This document shows, piece after piece, positions 9,872 through 23,525 of a stretch of DNA of 64,000 nt (its first letter is position 1; every line of letters begins with the position of its first letter). A program made the position numbers and the translations under genes. Source of the DNA: Hyphomicrobiales bacterium (lineage in GTDB: Bacteria; Pseudomonadota; Alphaproteobacteria; Rhizobiales; Methylopilaceae); NCBI GenBank assembly GCA_022842205.1, contig JALHQA010000002.1:124001-188000 (forward strand), given 5' to 3'. Below the pieces are notes generated by a model. The model saw only the letters and a list, made by a program, of their open reading frames with translations. It searched no databases and had not been told where the DNA came from.

Positions 9872-10474
9872 ATGATCCGAGTTCTTCTTGCCGGCGCCGT
9901 CGCCGCCGCGTCTTTCGCCGCGCCCGCTTTCGCCGAAAGCCCGGTGGAATTCATCCAGAAGCAGGCTGAGCGCACCGGCAATGGTCCGGCGCTCAAGGAA
10001 GGCCGTTCCTCGACGAAGGGCGAAGCACGCGGCGAAGCTCCGCGCGGCGGCAACCTCGACTCGCTGGTCCAGCATTACGCCGCCAAGCACGGCGTGCCGC
10101 GCGATCTCGCGCATGGCGTCGTTATGGTCGAAAGCCGCTACCGCGCCAATGCCACCGGTCCTGGTGGCTATATCGGCCTCATGCAGATCGGCTACCGCAC
10201 CGCCAAGGGCATGGGTTATTCCGGCTCGCGCAAGGCGCTGTACAACCCGTCGACCAATCTCGATTACGGCATGCGCTATCTCGGCGAAGCCTACCGCCAG
10301 GCCGGCGGCGACTATTGCCGCACCGTGTCGAAATATCAGGGCGGCCATGGCGTGCGCGGCGTCACGCGCGCCGGCGCGGCCTATTGCGGCAAGGTGAAGA
10401 AGTACATGGCGCAGAACGTTCCGGCATGGGGTGGCGGAACGCAGGTCGCAAGCCTGAACGGCGAACGTTCGTAA
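9872..10474 (+). CDS. Lytic transglycosylase family protein
   Basis: Signal peptide; HGVVMVESRYRANATGPGGYIGLMQIGYRTAKGMGYSGS...NLDYGMRYLGEAYRQAGGD. Confidence 0.87.
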   Translation: MIRVLLAGAVAAASFAAPAFAESPVEFIQKQAERTGNGPALKEGRSSTKGEARGEAPRGGNLDSLVQHYAAKHGVPRDLAHGVVMVESRYRANATGPGGYIGLMQIGYRTAKGMGYSGSRKALYNPSTNLDYGMRYLGEAYRQAGGDYCRTVSKYQGGHGVRGVTRAGAAYCGKVKKYMAQNVPAWGGGTQVASLNGERS

Positions 10475-10494
10475 TTACCATTTAACGGGGCACC

Positions 10495-10523
10495 AAGGGC
10501 GAGCCACGGCTCGCCCTTTTTTA
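10495..10523 (+). terminator. Rho-independent terminator
   Basis: AAGGGCGAGCC-ACG-GCTCGCCCTTTTTTATT. Confidence 0.85.
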
Positions 10524-11414
10524 TTGCCGGGTCGCCAGCGCAACGCCGAAGGCCGCCAGCACCATCCCGCCGATCTGTACTGCGTTCATCGTCTCGCCGA
10601 AGAAAGCCCAGGCCATCAGCGCCGTCACGGCCGGAACGAGATACAGCAGGCTCGCCGTCTGTACGACCGCGCCGCGCTTGATCAGAAGCAGGAGAAGCAG
10701 GATCGCGCCGAAGGACAGGCCGAACACCGCCCACAGAAGGCCGATCCAGAGTTCGGGCGACAGATCGAACTTCCCCTCCTCTGTCAGCCACGCCACGATC
10801 GCCGTCGGTACGAGCGCGGCGGAAAACTGGATCACGTTGCCGGTCCTGAGATCCATCCGCCCGCCGGTCCGCTTCTGCCAGATCGTGCCGGCGGTGAAGG
10901 CCAGCACCGCGAGGAAGCCGACACCGAGCGCCGCAGGCGGAACCGCTTCGGCGCCCGTGCCGAGTTTCGGCAGCAGCACAAGGATCGCGCCCGCAAATCC
11001 GAGGCCGATGCCGCACCAGCGCAGAAGCCCGACCTTTTCGCCCAGCAGCGGCGCGGCCACCAGAGCTGTCAGCAGCGGCTGGAGCCCGGCCAGAAGCCCG
11101 GCGAAGCCCGCCGGCAGGCCGTGCCGTACCGACCAGAAAATACCGCCGAGATAGGCACCGTGCAGCAGCACGCCCGACACCATGTTGACGCCGACCTCGC
11201 GGCCGGTGCGCGGCCACGGCGCCCGCACGGCAAGGGCCACGACGAGCAGCACGGATATCGCCAGCGCATAGCGTGCGCAGAGGAAGGTCAGCGGGTCGGC
11301 ATGGGGCGCCACGAGACGCGCGACGATGAAGCCCGTTGCCCAGATGACGACGAACAGCAGCGGCGCTGCCCGGAAGAACAGGCTTGTGGCGGACGACTCG
11401 GCGGAGGGCGGCAT
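10521..11414 (-). CDS. DMT (EamA) family transporter
   Basis: 297 aa, multiple TM segments, two EamA-like halves. Confidence 0.85.
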   Translation of the reverse strand: MPPSAESSATSLFFRAAPLLFVVIWATGFIVARLVAPHADPLTFLCARYALAISVLLVVALAVRAPWPRTGREVGVNMVSGVLLHGAYLGGIFWSVRHGLPAGFAGLLAGLQPLLTALVAAPLLGEKVGLLRWCGIGLGFAGAILVLLPKLGTGAEAVPPAALGVGFLAVLAFTAGTIWQKRTGGRMDLRTGNVIQFSAALVPTAIVAWLTEEGKFDLSPELWIGLLWAVFGLSFGAILLLLLLIKRGAVVQTASLLYLVPAVTALMAWAFFGETMNAVQIGGMVLAAFGVALATRQ

Positions 11415-11468
11415 GGCATGCCTGCCTACTCCTTCGCCCGTTCTCCCTCAATCACACCAAAGCCGTGT

Positions 11469-11714
11469 TTAAAGCGGCGATTTTCCGGCGCGCTTGCGCG
11501 GGTCCATCTTTTCAAAGCTCTCCACGACACCTTCGGTATCGGCGGTTTCCTCTGGCATCGTGCCGCGTTCGTTGCGGACATTCGCCTGGTCATCGCCCTG
11601 CAGGCGATTCGTGCCCTGGATATCCTGGGCAAAGTCGCTGTGGCCGGTTTCCCGCTTTCGTTCGTCGCGTGACGACCCGGAGCCTTTCGGCCCACCTTTT
11701 GTTCCATCTGCCAT
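11469..11714 (-). CDS. Small acidic hypothetical protein (conserved-type in Rhizobiales)
   Basis: MADGTKGGPKGSGSSRDERKRETGHSDFAQDIQGTNRLQGDDQANVRNERGTMPEETADTEGVVESFEKMD. Confidence 0.6.
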   Translation of the reverse strand: MADGTKGGPKGSGSSRDERKRETGHSDFAQDIQGTNRLQGDDQANVRNERGTMPEETADTEGVVESFEKMDPRKRAGKSPL

Positions 11715-11741
11715 TGCGCTCTCCAATCCTTGCTCCCCATC

Positions 11742-11767
11742 AACGGAGAGCGCGGCGGAGAGGTTCA
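11742..11767 (-). promoter_or_regulatory. EcfG-like promoter of the small hypothetical gene
   Basis: Minus strand TGAAC-N17-CGTT, 28 nt upstream of the start codon. Confidence 0.4.
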
Positions 11768-11777
11768 CGCAACGGCA

Positions 11778-12920
11778 TCAATTCGCCGCCGGCGCCGCCC
11801 ATTGTCCCTGCGGCTGAGCCCCATTTCCGGCTGCACCGATCCCCGGCACCTCCAGCACCTTGCGGTCGATCGCAAAGCGCGTGCGCGGCAGGGCGTGCGG
11901 ATATTTGGCGCGCAGCCATTCGATCATCTTCTCCCGCACGTAACACCGCAGATCGAAGGCGCTGCCGGCATTCTTCGCACTCATCAGCGCGCGGATTTCG
12001 ACGGTGTGCTCGCGCAGGTCCGTGACCTGCAACGCGCAGGCGCGGCCATCCCACAGCTTGGTGCCCTTCAGGACACTCTGAAGCTGCGTACGCATTTCCT
12101 CGACCGGCACCGAATAATCGACATAGAACATCGACGTGCCGAGAATTTGCGGATTCTCGCGCGTCCAGTTCTGGAACGGCTTTTCGAGGAAATAGCTGAG
12201 CGGCACGATAAGCCGCCGCTGATCCCAGATGTTCACGACGACATAGGTCGAGGTAATTTCTTCGACCGTGCCCCATTCACCTTCGAGCACCACCTGGTCG
12301 CCGATGCGGATCGGCTCGTTGAAGGCGATCTGGATTCCGGCGAGAAGGTTGGAAATGGCAGGGCGTGCTGCAAGACCGACGGCAAGGCCGGCAACGCCGG
12401 CGGATGCGAAAAGACTGACACCGATGGTGCGCAGGGTCGGCAGCGACATGAAGACGATGGCGACGGTCGCCACCGCCACAAGAACGGTCGCAAGCCGCCG
12501 CAGAAGGTTGAGCCGTGTCTGGCGGCGACGTACATGCACATCCGACGACAGGTCCACCCCGTCGTGCTTGCGGGCATAGATGTCGAACGCCAGCTGCGTC
12601 AGCCGGTAGGCCGCGAGGCCGATCGCCACTGTACCGACAACTATGGCGGCGCGCACGAATCCGATCTGCACCTCCGCGCTGTAGGACGTGGCCGGTATCA
12701 TTGCCACAAACGCCACCGTTCCCCCGATCATCGCAGCGGAGGTGACAACCCTCCGCAGGACGAGGCGGACCATTGTTGTGCCGCGGACATGCTCGAGACG
12801 GCGAATCAGAAAATGCAGGACGCCGTGCGCCAGCCAGCCGGCAAGGAGCCCGACTGAAACGGCGACGCAAAGCCAGGCCCATGACGGCATGTCCTGAATC
12901 CAGGACGGAAGATCGTTCAT
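11778..12920 (-). CDS. Mechanosensitive ion channel (MscS family)
   Basis: AGVAGLAVGLAARPAISNLLAGIQIAFNEPIRIGDQVVLEGEWGTVEEITSTYVVVNIWDQRRLIVPLSYFLEKPFQNWTR. Confidence 0.93.
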   Translation of the reverse strand: MNDLPSWIQDMPSWAWLCVAVSVGLLAGWLAHGVLHFLIRRLEHVRGTTMVRLVLRRVVTSAAMIGGTVAFVAMIPATSYSAEVQIGFVRAAIVVGTVAIGLAAYRLTQLAFDIYARKHDGVDLSSDVHVRRRQTRLNLLRRLATVLVAVATVAIVFMSLPTLRTIGVSLFASAGVAGLAVGLAARPAISNLLAGIQIAFNEPIRIGDQVVLEGEWGTVEEITSTYVVVNIWDQRRLIVPLSYFLEKPFQNWTRENPQILGTSMFYVDYSVPVEEMRTQLQSVLKGTKLWDGRACALQVTDLREHTVEIRALMSAKNAGSAFDLRCYVREKMIEWLRAKYPHALPRTRFAIDRKVLEVPGIGAAGNGAQPQGQWAAPAAN

Positions 12921-13137
12921 GTCGATTCTCCGGATTTGCAGTTGGGGGAGGATGGAAGCCGAGCGCTTCCCATGAAGTGCAACGTTACCGCATGCGCTTG
13001 GTTCACTTAAGACCGCGCGGCGTAAACTCTCGGTGTGGTCTGGATGACCCGGCGCCCGGCCTGGACGCGCCTTTACCGTCCTTCCGGGCGGCTGGCCGTC
13101 CGTCCTTGCTTTCCGGGCCGTTGCCCCCCTAATGACA

Positions 13138-13518
<381 letters not shown>

Positions 13519-13523
13519 TTTCC

Positions 13524-14303
13524 TCAGGCGCCGACGCGGTGCAGCTTGCCGGAAATCTTGCGCGTCATCGCGCGGGGCGCGAAGCGGCTGAAGAAAATGC
13601 CGAGCTGGTTGAAGATGCCCGGAATGACGATCAGCCTGCCCGCGCGATAGCCGCGATAGCCGTCGAGCGCCACGGATTTCACATCGCGCGCGTTCTTGAA
13701 CAGCCGAGATCCCTCGATATCCGCGACTTCGGCGAACTCGGTCGCGACAGGACCGGGACACAGAACCGAGATCGTGACGCCGCGGCCAAGGGTCTCTTCG
13801 TGGATCGCTTCGGAAATCGACAGCACATAAGACTTCGTCGCGAAATAGACGCCCATATACGGGCCGGCCTGAAACGCCGCCATTGACGCGACGTTCAGGA
13901 TGCCGCCCTCGCCGCGCTCCAGCATGCCCGGCAGGAACATCCGCGAAAGACCGGTCACGGCCGAGACATTCACCCGGACCATCTCGTCGAGCAGGTCGGC
14001 CGGCAGGGTCGCGAAACGGCCGCGCGCACCGAAACCGGCATTGTTGACCAGCGTGTGAACCGCAATCCCCTGCTCCACCGTCCAGTTGAACACGGCCTCG
14101 GGAGCGGCGGGATCGGCCAGGTCGACATCGAGCGTCCGGACGTCGATCCCGTGCGCCGCTTCCAGCTCCTGTTCCAGTTCCAGGAGGCGGTCCTCGCGGC
14201 GGGCCAGAAGAATGAGATTGTCGCCGTCGGCAGCAAACAAACGCGCCAATTCACGGCCGATGCCGGACGAGGCCCCGGTCACCAGTGTCCAACGCCGACT
14301 CAT
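13524..14303 (-). CDS. SDR family NAD(P)-dependent oxidoreductase
   Basis: TGASSGIGRELARLFA, NNAGFG, YFATKSYV. Confidence 0.9.
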   Translation of the reverse strand: MSRRWTLVTGASSGIGRELARLFAADGDNLILLARREDRLLELEQELEAAHGIDVRTLDVDLADPAAPEAVFNWTVEQGIAVHTLVNNAGFGARGRFATLPADLLDEMVRVNVSAVTGLSRMFLPGMLERGEGGILNVASMAAFQAGPYMGVYFATKSYVLSISEAIHEETLGRGVTISVLCPGPVATEFAEVADIEGSRLFKNARDVKSVALDGYRGYRAGRLIVIPGIFNQLGIFFSRFAPRAMTRKISGKLHRVGA

Positions 14304-14583
14304 TCAGGAAATCCGTAAAATTGAGGGGCTTCGCAGACCCTTGTGGAGAATGCGCAGTGATATTGAATATCCAGAACACTTCCAAGTGGCAGTAATACGA
14401 GTATTCGACCTCCCGGACCTCCCGTTGGGCTGGCTGCCTGCGGGAAGGATCGAGGATGTTCGTTCGCAGGGCTTCCCCTTGCCCGACTCCCCGTGTAAAC
14501 GACCGCTTTAGCCTAGAGATTATCGAAATCGCCGCCCGCGCTGTGCCTGTTTCGGCACGGTGCGTGCCACGGAGCGCGCGCCC

Positions 14584-17994
<3,411 letters not shown>

Positions 17995-18090
17995 GCCAGG
18001 GTCCGATTCCGGACCTCACCCAGATGTTTCGAGCGGCGTGCCGGGTTCTTTGCCCGTGCGCCGAAATTTTTTGCGTTGAGAGAAGACACG

Positions 18091-18564
18091 ATGGACAAGA
18101 TTCCGATGACCGCCGCGGGCCACGTCCTCCTGGAGAGCGAGCTGAAACGCCGTGCCTCCGAGGAGCGTCCGCGCATCATCAGCGCGATCACCGAGGCGCG
18201 CAGCCATGGCGACCTCTCGGAGAACGCCGAATATCACGCCGCCAAGGAGCAGCAGAGCCTCAACGAGGGCCGCATCGCGGAACTGGAAAGCCTGCTCGCC
18301 CGCGCCGAGATCATCGACCCGTCGAAGCTGAAGGGCGACACCATCACCTTCGGCGCGACCGTGAAGCTGGTCGACGAGGACACCGACGAGGAAAAGACCT
18401 ACCAGATCGTGGGCGAAGTCGAGGCCGATGTGAAATCGGGCCGCGTCTCGATCACCTCGCCGATCGCGCGCGCGCTGGTCGGCAAGAAGGTCGGAGACCA
18501 GGTCGAGGTCACCGCGCCGGGCGGCGCGAAAAGCTATGAGATTCTCGACGTCCGCTTCGCCTGA
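18091..18564 (+). CDS. greA: Transcription elongation factor GreA
   Basis: [55 protein letters not shown]. Confidence 0.97.
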   Translation: MDKIPMTAAGHVLLESELKRRASEERPRIISAITEARSHGDLSENAEYHAAKEQQSLNEGRIAELESLLARAEIIDPSKLKGDTITFGATVKLVDEDTDEEKTYQIVGEVEADVKSGRVSITSPIARALVGKKVGDQVEVTAPGGAKSYEILDVRFA

Positions 18565-18714
18565 CGATTCAGGACTTGGCAAGATTCCACACGCTAGGGT
18601 CGCGTCCGTGACCCGGTGGGGGAGCGGCAACTCACAGGCGCAGCAACGTCTGATCAGCTCCGGTTCAACTCCGGAGCCGGGTCTCCACACACACAGCATC
18701 CTGGAGCGTGGCGC

Positions 18715-19794
18715 ATGAGCGCCCGTTCCTCGATTCCCGATATCGTCGCCCCGAATTTCAATCGCCGTCTGTCGGGCGTCACCTCGACGCTCGAACGCCT
18801 GTTGCCCGTACAGGCGCGCAAGTTCAGCATCGCCGCGCTCGGCGTCGGGCTGACGGCGGATGTGCCGCGCATCGGCTGGAGCGATCTTCCCGGCCTTCGC
18901 CGCAAGCCGGGCGGCAAGCCGTTCCGCATCTGGCATGCGCGCCGCAATATCGAGATGCTCGCGGGCCTCGTGCTGCGCGACGTTCTGCGCTTTCCGCTCA
19001 GGATCGTCTTTACATCGGCCTCGCAGCGCCGGCACACCGCCTGGAGCCGGTTTCTGATCTCGCGCATGGACGCGGTGATCTCGACCTCCGCCGCGACCGC
19101 CTCCTATCTCACGCGCCCTTCGACCGTCATCGGCCACGGCATCGACACATCGCTCTTCCGTCCGGCTGAAGACCGCGCCGCCGCGCGTGCCGCGCTGGGC
19201 CTACCAAACCTGCGCCTCGTCGGCTGCTTCGGCCGCGTCCGCGCGCAGAAGGGTACGGACGTCTTCGTCGACGCCATGCTGCGTGTTCTGGCGGAGCGTC
19301 CCGATGCCGGCGCCGTCGTCATGGGCCGCGCCACCGGCGCGCATTCGGCTTTCCTCGACGGCCTGATGGCAAAGGTGAACGACGCCGGGCTTGGCGATCG
19401 CATCCTGTTTCCGGGTGAGGTTTCGCCCTCGGCCATCGCCGACTGGTATCGCGCCCTCGATGGGTTTATCGCGCCGCAGCGCTGGGAAGGGTTCGGCGTC
19501 ACGCCGCTGGAAGCCATGGCCAGCGGCCTGCCCGTCATCGCGACGAAGGTCGGGGCTTTTCCGGATCTCGTGACGCCAGAGACCGGAGTTCTCATCGCTC
19601 CCGGCAGCGTCGACGACATGGCGGAAGCCGCCGCGCGCCTGCTCGACGAGCCCGGGCTTTCCGCCGCGATGGGCCGCGCGGGCCTTGCCCGCGCCCGCTC
19701 GGTATTTACGCTGGAAAGCGAAGCCGAACAGATCGGCGCCGTCTACGAGGCCCTCTGGCGCACGGCGAGTGAGTCCGAGAACAATTTGAGATAG
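18715..19794 (+). CDS. lpsB: GT4-family LPS core glycosyltransferase (LpsB/LpcC-like)
   Basis: GRVRAQKGTDVFVDAML...GFGVTPLEAMASGLPVIATKVGAFPDLV; immediately after greA. Confidence 0.8.
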   Translation: MSARSSIPDIVAPNFNRRLSGVTSTLERLLPVQARKFSIAALGVGLTADVPRIGWSDLPGLRRKPGGKPFRIWHARRNIEMLAGLVLRDVLRFPLRIVFTSASQRRHTAWSRFLISRMDAVISTSAATASYLTRPSTVIGHGIDTSLFRPAEDRAAARAALGLPNLRLVGCFGRVRAQKGTDVFVDAMLRVLAERPDAGAVVMGRATGAHSAFLDGLMAKVNDAGLGDRILFPGEVSPSAIADWYRALDGFIAPQRWEGFGVTPLEAMASGLPVIATKVGAFPDLVTPETGVLIAPGSVDDMAEAAARLLDEPGLSAAMGRAGLARARSVFTLESEAEQIGAVYEALWRTASESENNLR

Positions 19795-20786
19795 GCGTCG
19801 GTCACGCCCTCGACGGAAAACTGCGTGTCCAGTGTCGTGCGGCCGCCCGTCACCAGTGTTTGCGAAAGCCCCGGCGTGTCCTTGATCCGCCTGATCGCAT
19901 CCGCAAAGCCCGCAGCGTCCTCGATATCGGCCAATAGTCCGTTGCCGCCGTCCTGCATCATCCAGGACGGGCCTTCGGAGCGCGACGACACGATCGGCAC
20001 GCCCACTGACCACGCTTCGAGAATGACGTTGCCGAGCGGTTCGTGGCGCGACGGCATCACGAACACATCCGCCGCCGCCATGTAGGGCGCGGGATTGGCC
20101 TGCCATCCGGCGAAACGCGCGCGGTCCGCGATCCCGGCGTCCTGCACCTGCTTTTCCAGCGCCGCGCGTTCCTCGCCGTCGCCGACCAGCCAGAGCCATA
20201 CATCCGGCAGCCGCGCCACCGCGTCGATCAGCGTGTCGAACCCCTTGCGATGCACGAAGCGCCCGGCGCCGACGACCAGGAACGCATCCTCGGGCGTATC
20301 GAGCGCCGCGCGCGAGACGGGCGTGCATGGTCCAAAACGCGTGAAGTTGGAAATGACATCGACCGGCTTGTCCCAGCCGAGCGACAGCACGCGCTCGGCA
20401 ATGCCGGGCATGTTGACGATCATGCGGTCCGCTGCCGCGAACTGGCGGAGTTCGCGCGTGTAGTCGCCGAGCCGCACGACGCGCAGCACCTCCGGGAATG
20501 CCTTCATCAGGCGGCAGACGCGCGGCCGCCATGCCATCATCACGTCCGGACGGAACTCGGCGTTCACCCGGCGGATCTTCGCGGCGAGCGTAAAGCGCGA
20601 CAGCGAGACGTGCCGTACATGGCTCTCATACACCGGGCCGAACGGCTCGAGGTCCTTCTTCCATGTCCGGTCCGGACGCAGAAAGAACTGCTGCTCCACG
20701 CCGCGCTGATGAAACGAGCTTGCGAGATTGACGAAAAAGCGCTCGGCCCCGCCGTCCGTGCCGTAATGGAAATGCACAATTCTCAT
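19743..20786 (-). CDS. GT4-family glycosyltransferase (LpsE-like)
   Basis: FHYGTDGGAERFFVNLASSFHQRGVEQ...GRFVHRKGFDTLIDAVARL...EPLGNVILEAWSVGVPIVSSRSEGP. Confidence 0.87.
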   Translation of the reverse strand: MRIVHFHYGTDGGAERFFVNLASSFHQRGVEQQFFLRPDRTWKKDLEPFGPVYESHVRHVSLSRFTLAAKIRRVNAEFRPDVMMAWRPRVCRLMKAFPEVLRVVRLGDYTRELRQFAAADRMIVNMPGIAERVLSLGWDKPVDVISNFTRFGPCTPVSRAALDTPEDAFLVVGAGRFVHRKGFDTLIDAVARLPDVWLWLVGDGEERAALEKQVQDAGIADRARFAGWQANPAPYMAAADVFVMPSRHEPLGNVILEAWSVGVPIVSSRSEGPSWMMQDGGNGLLADIEDAAGFADAIRRIKDTPGLSQTLVTGGRTTLDTQFSVEGVTDAYLKLFSDSLAVRQRAS

Positions 20787-20787
20787 G

Positions 20788-21603
20788 TCAGCTCTGAACT
20801 CCGGAACGCACCGAACGTCGGGTTGCTTCCTTGATGGCGCGGTTACGTTCCACTTCCTGCGCCGCGGCGTATGGCCGGTCGTGATCGAGATGCAGCGCGC
20901 GAATGCGGTGGCGCACGCGGATCGGCTTCACGCCCGCCGCCTCCAGCCGGATTCCGAATTCGACATCTTCCGAGCCGTATCCCATCGCCTCGTTGAAGCC
21001 GCCGACCTTCGCCCAGTCCGCCTTCCAGCACGACGCGTTGAGGCCGTTGAACGTGCGCTTCACCGGGATGACGATATCCATCACGCGCCGCGCCGGCGCG
21101 GGTGCGAACATGCGGGCGAATTTGAAACGTCCCGGCTGGCCGATCGCCTTGAGCCTGTTCCATTGAAAGATGCCGGTCTCGTCCGCGCCCCCGCCAAGTA
21201 TGGACGATGTCGCCGGCGGCGACAGCCGCACCGCGCCGGCCGACAGGAAATGGCCCGGCCTTCGCAGCGAAAGATGCAGCGCCACGAAATCCGGAAACGG
21301 AATGCAGTCGCCGTCGGTGAAGATCAGATAGTCCGCGCGCGTCTGGGCAACAGCCTTGTTCAGGATGGCGGTTTTCCGGAATCCGTCGTCCTCGTGCCAT
21401 ACGCGGCGCCAGAGAAGATCGCTGCCCTGCAGCCAGGCATCGACGGCGGCGCGCGATTCCTCGCTCGAACCGTCATCCGCCAGAACGATCTCGAAATCGG
21501 TCCGCGTCTGGCGCGCAAAGCCGCGCAGGGAACCGATCAGATAGTCCGGCCGGTTGTAGGCTGAAACCACCACGCTGGCGCTGGGCGCATCAGGCATCGT
21601 CAC
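20788..21603 (-). CDS. GT2-family glycosyltransferase (LpsD-like)
   Basis: SVVVSAYNRPDYLIGSLRGFARQTRTDFEIVLADDGSSEESR...YLIFTDGDCIP...GGFNEAMGYGSEDVEFGIRL. Confidence 0.87.
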   Translation of the reverse strand: MTMPDAPSASVVVSAYNRPDYLIGSLRGFARQTRTDFEIVLADDGSSEESRAAVDAWLQGSDLLWRRVWHEDDGFRKTAILNKAVAQTRADYLIFTDGDCIPFPDFVALHLSLRRPGHFLSAGAVRLSPPATSSILGGGADETGIFQWNRLKAIGQPGRFKFARMFAPAPARRVMDIVIPVKRTFNGLNASCWKADWAKVGGFNEAMGYGSEDVEFGIRLEAAGVKPIRVRHRIRALHLDHDRPYAAAQEVERNRAIKEATRRSVRSGVQS

Positions 21604-22414
21604 GCTTCGTTTCGGCGGGAGGCATTTTTGCCGCCAGCTCGCGCTGCAGGATCTTGGCTTCCGTCATGAAGGCATAAACGGCGCCCGTCCCCGCTTCTAT
21701 AAATCCCGGCCAGCCGCAGCGATACAGGCGATGGCCGACATAGAGCCGCAGGAAATACAGAACCGGGCTGACGGCGATCTTCCACGGCCGCGCCTTCTTG
21801 CCGGCCTTGGCCGCCTGCTCGGCCTTGAGGCTCGAATAGGCGTTCTCCTTCAGGATCTGCTCGCCGAGGAACAGCGGCCGGAAATGCAGCAGCGTGCCCT
21901 TCGGCGCTTTCCGCACCTCGCCGTCCACCAGCATCGTCTCATGGACCAGCTGCGCCGGGTCGAACCGCGCTTTGCCCCGGCGCGCCAGCCGCAGCAGATG
22001 GTGCTCGCGGGCATTGTCGGCCGGATAGCCATAGCCGATCAGATAGTTGCGTCGGCGTATGCCCCAGCCGGCCACCTCCGCCGGCGCGGCGACAAGCTCG
22101 GGCAGCGCCGCCTTCAGCTCGTCGTCCAGCCGTTCGTCGGCGTCGATGTTGAGGCACCAGTCCTGTGTGCAGCGCTCCAGCGCGAACTGCTTCTGCGCCG
22201 CATAGCCCGGCCAGTCATTGTGCAGAACCGTCAGCGGAAACCCCTCGCCCTTCAGCCGCTCCAGCAGCTCGAGCGTGCCGTCCGTCGAGCCTGAATCGAC
22301 AACCACAATCTCCGAACAGACATCCAGGCTGCGGATGCAGCTCTCGATATACAAGGCTTCATCCTTGCAGATGACAAAGGCGGAGATGGGAAGGCGGGCG
22401 GAAGCCATAGGCAT
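21590..22414 (-). CDS. GT2-family glycosyltransferase (LpsC / WaaE-KdtX-like)
   Basis: ISAFVICKDEALYIESCIRSLDVCSEIVVVDSGSTDGTLELLERL...LNIDADERL. Confidence 0.85.
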   Translation of the reverse strand: MPMASARLPISAFVICKDEALYIESCIRSLDVCSEIVVVDSGSTDGTLELLERLKGEGFPLTVLHNDWPGYAAQKQFALERCTQDWCLNIDADERLDDELKAALPELVAAPAEVAGWGIRRRNYLIGYGYPADNAREHHLLRLARRGKARFDPAQLVHETMLVDGEVRKAPKGTLLHFRPLFLGEQILKENAYSSLKAEQAAKAGKKARPWKIAVSPVLYFLRLYVGHRLYRCGWPGFIEAGTGAVYAFMTEAKILQRELAAKMPPAETKRDDA

Positions 22415-22495
22415 TTTTGACTACAGATTGCCGCCCCGGGGGACAAGTGCTAGCAAACGCCGCCGGTCGCGGAGCCGATCCAGAAGAGTACCGAG

Positions 22496-23509
22496 ATGCG
22501 CACCTGGGTCAGCGTCCCCTATCCCTGCCCTGACGGATTCCCGACAATTCCCGCGCGGGAACGGATCGGACCTATCGCGCGCAGCTTTCGCGATCTGCTC
22601 GCGCCGATGAAGAGCGACGGCATCGACCTGAACACCGCGACGGAAACAAGGCCTCTGTCCGCCTCCGACATCCCGGCGATCCTGATCACCCACAACGACA
22701 TGCGCCTGATCCGCGCGTTCCTGAAGCACTACCGCGACCTCGGAATAGCGCGCTTCCTGATTATCGACGACCAGTCGTCCGACGGCACGGCCGAATATCT
22801 GGCCACCCAGCCGGATGTCGATCTGCATATCTCGAACCGCCGCTACAAGGATGCCTATCGCGGCCGACTGTGGCGCCGCATGCTTGTCGACAAATACGGC
22901 AGGAACAGGTGGTATCTTTACGTCGATCCCGACGAGTTTCTCGTTTTCCCCGGACAGGAGGCTGGCCTCGCGCGGCTGATCAGCGGCCTTGAAGCGGCCG
23001 GCATCTATCACATGCCCGCGCCCATGCTCGACATGTATCCGCCAGGCAATGTCGCGGATGCCGTCTATGACGGCGCCGACGGGCGCATGCCGTGGGAAGT
23101 CGCCAGTATGTACGACGCGACCGGCTACACGCTCACGGGCGACGAACGCTCATGGAAGATCACCGGCGGCGTCCGCAAGCGCGTCTTCGGCGTCGATGCA
23201 CAGCTTATCAAATATCCGCTTGTCTATTGGGGCGCGTTCACCAGCCTCAACAAGAACATCCACTCACCCGGCCCCTACTGGCGCAACTTCACACCCCCGC
23301 TCGGCATGCTGCTGCATTTCAAGTTCTTCTCGGATTTTCGCGAGGAGTTTCAGGCCGTGGTGGATGAGGGGCAACATTTTCACGGAGGCATATTTTACAA
23401 GTCGATGCTCGATAATGCCTCGGATTTAGCGGAGATCAAATTAGAAGGGGCGTCTTCGATATCGTATGTTACTTCAGATGATCTTCTGACCCGAGGCTTT
23501 CATTACTGA
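22496..23509 (+). CDS. Glycosyltransferase family 2-like (Glyco_tranf_2_4 type)
   Basis: ILITHNDMRLIRAFLKHYRDLGIARFLIIDDQSSDGTAEYLATQ...YLYVDPDEFLVFPG. Confidence 0.78.
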   Translation: MRTWVSVPYPCPDGFPTIPARERIGPIARSFRDLLAPMKSDGIDLNTATETRPLSASDIPAILITHNDMRLIRAFLKHYRDLGIARFLIIDDQSSDGTAEYLATQPDVDLHISNRRYKDAYRGRLWRRMLVDKYGRNRWYLYVDPDEFLVFPGQEAGLARLISGLEAAGIYHMPAPMLDMYPPGNVADAVYDGADGRMPWEVASMYDATGYTLTGDERSWKITGGVRKRVFGVDAQLIKYPLVYWGAFTSLNKNIHSPGPYWRNFTPPLGMLLHFKFFSDFREEFQAVVDEGQHFHGGIFYKSMLDNASDLAEIKLEGASSISYVTSDDLLTRGFHY

Positions 23510-23525
23510 ACCGCAATCTCGAAAA

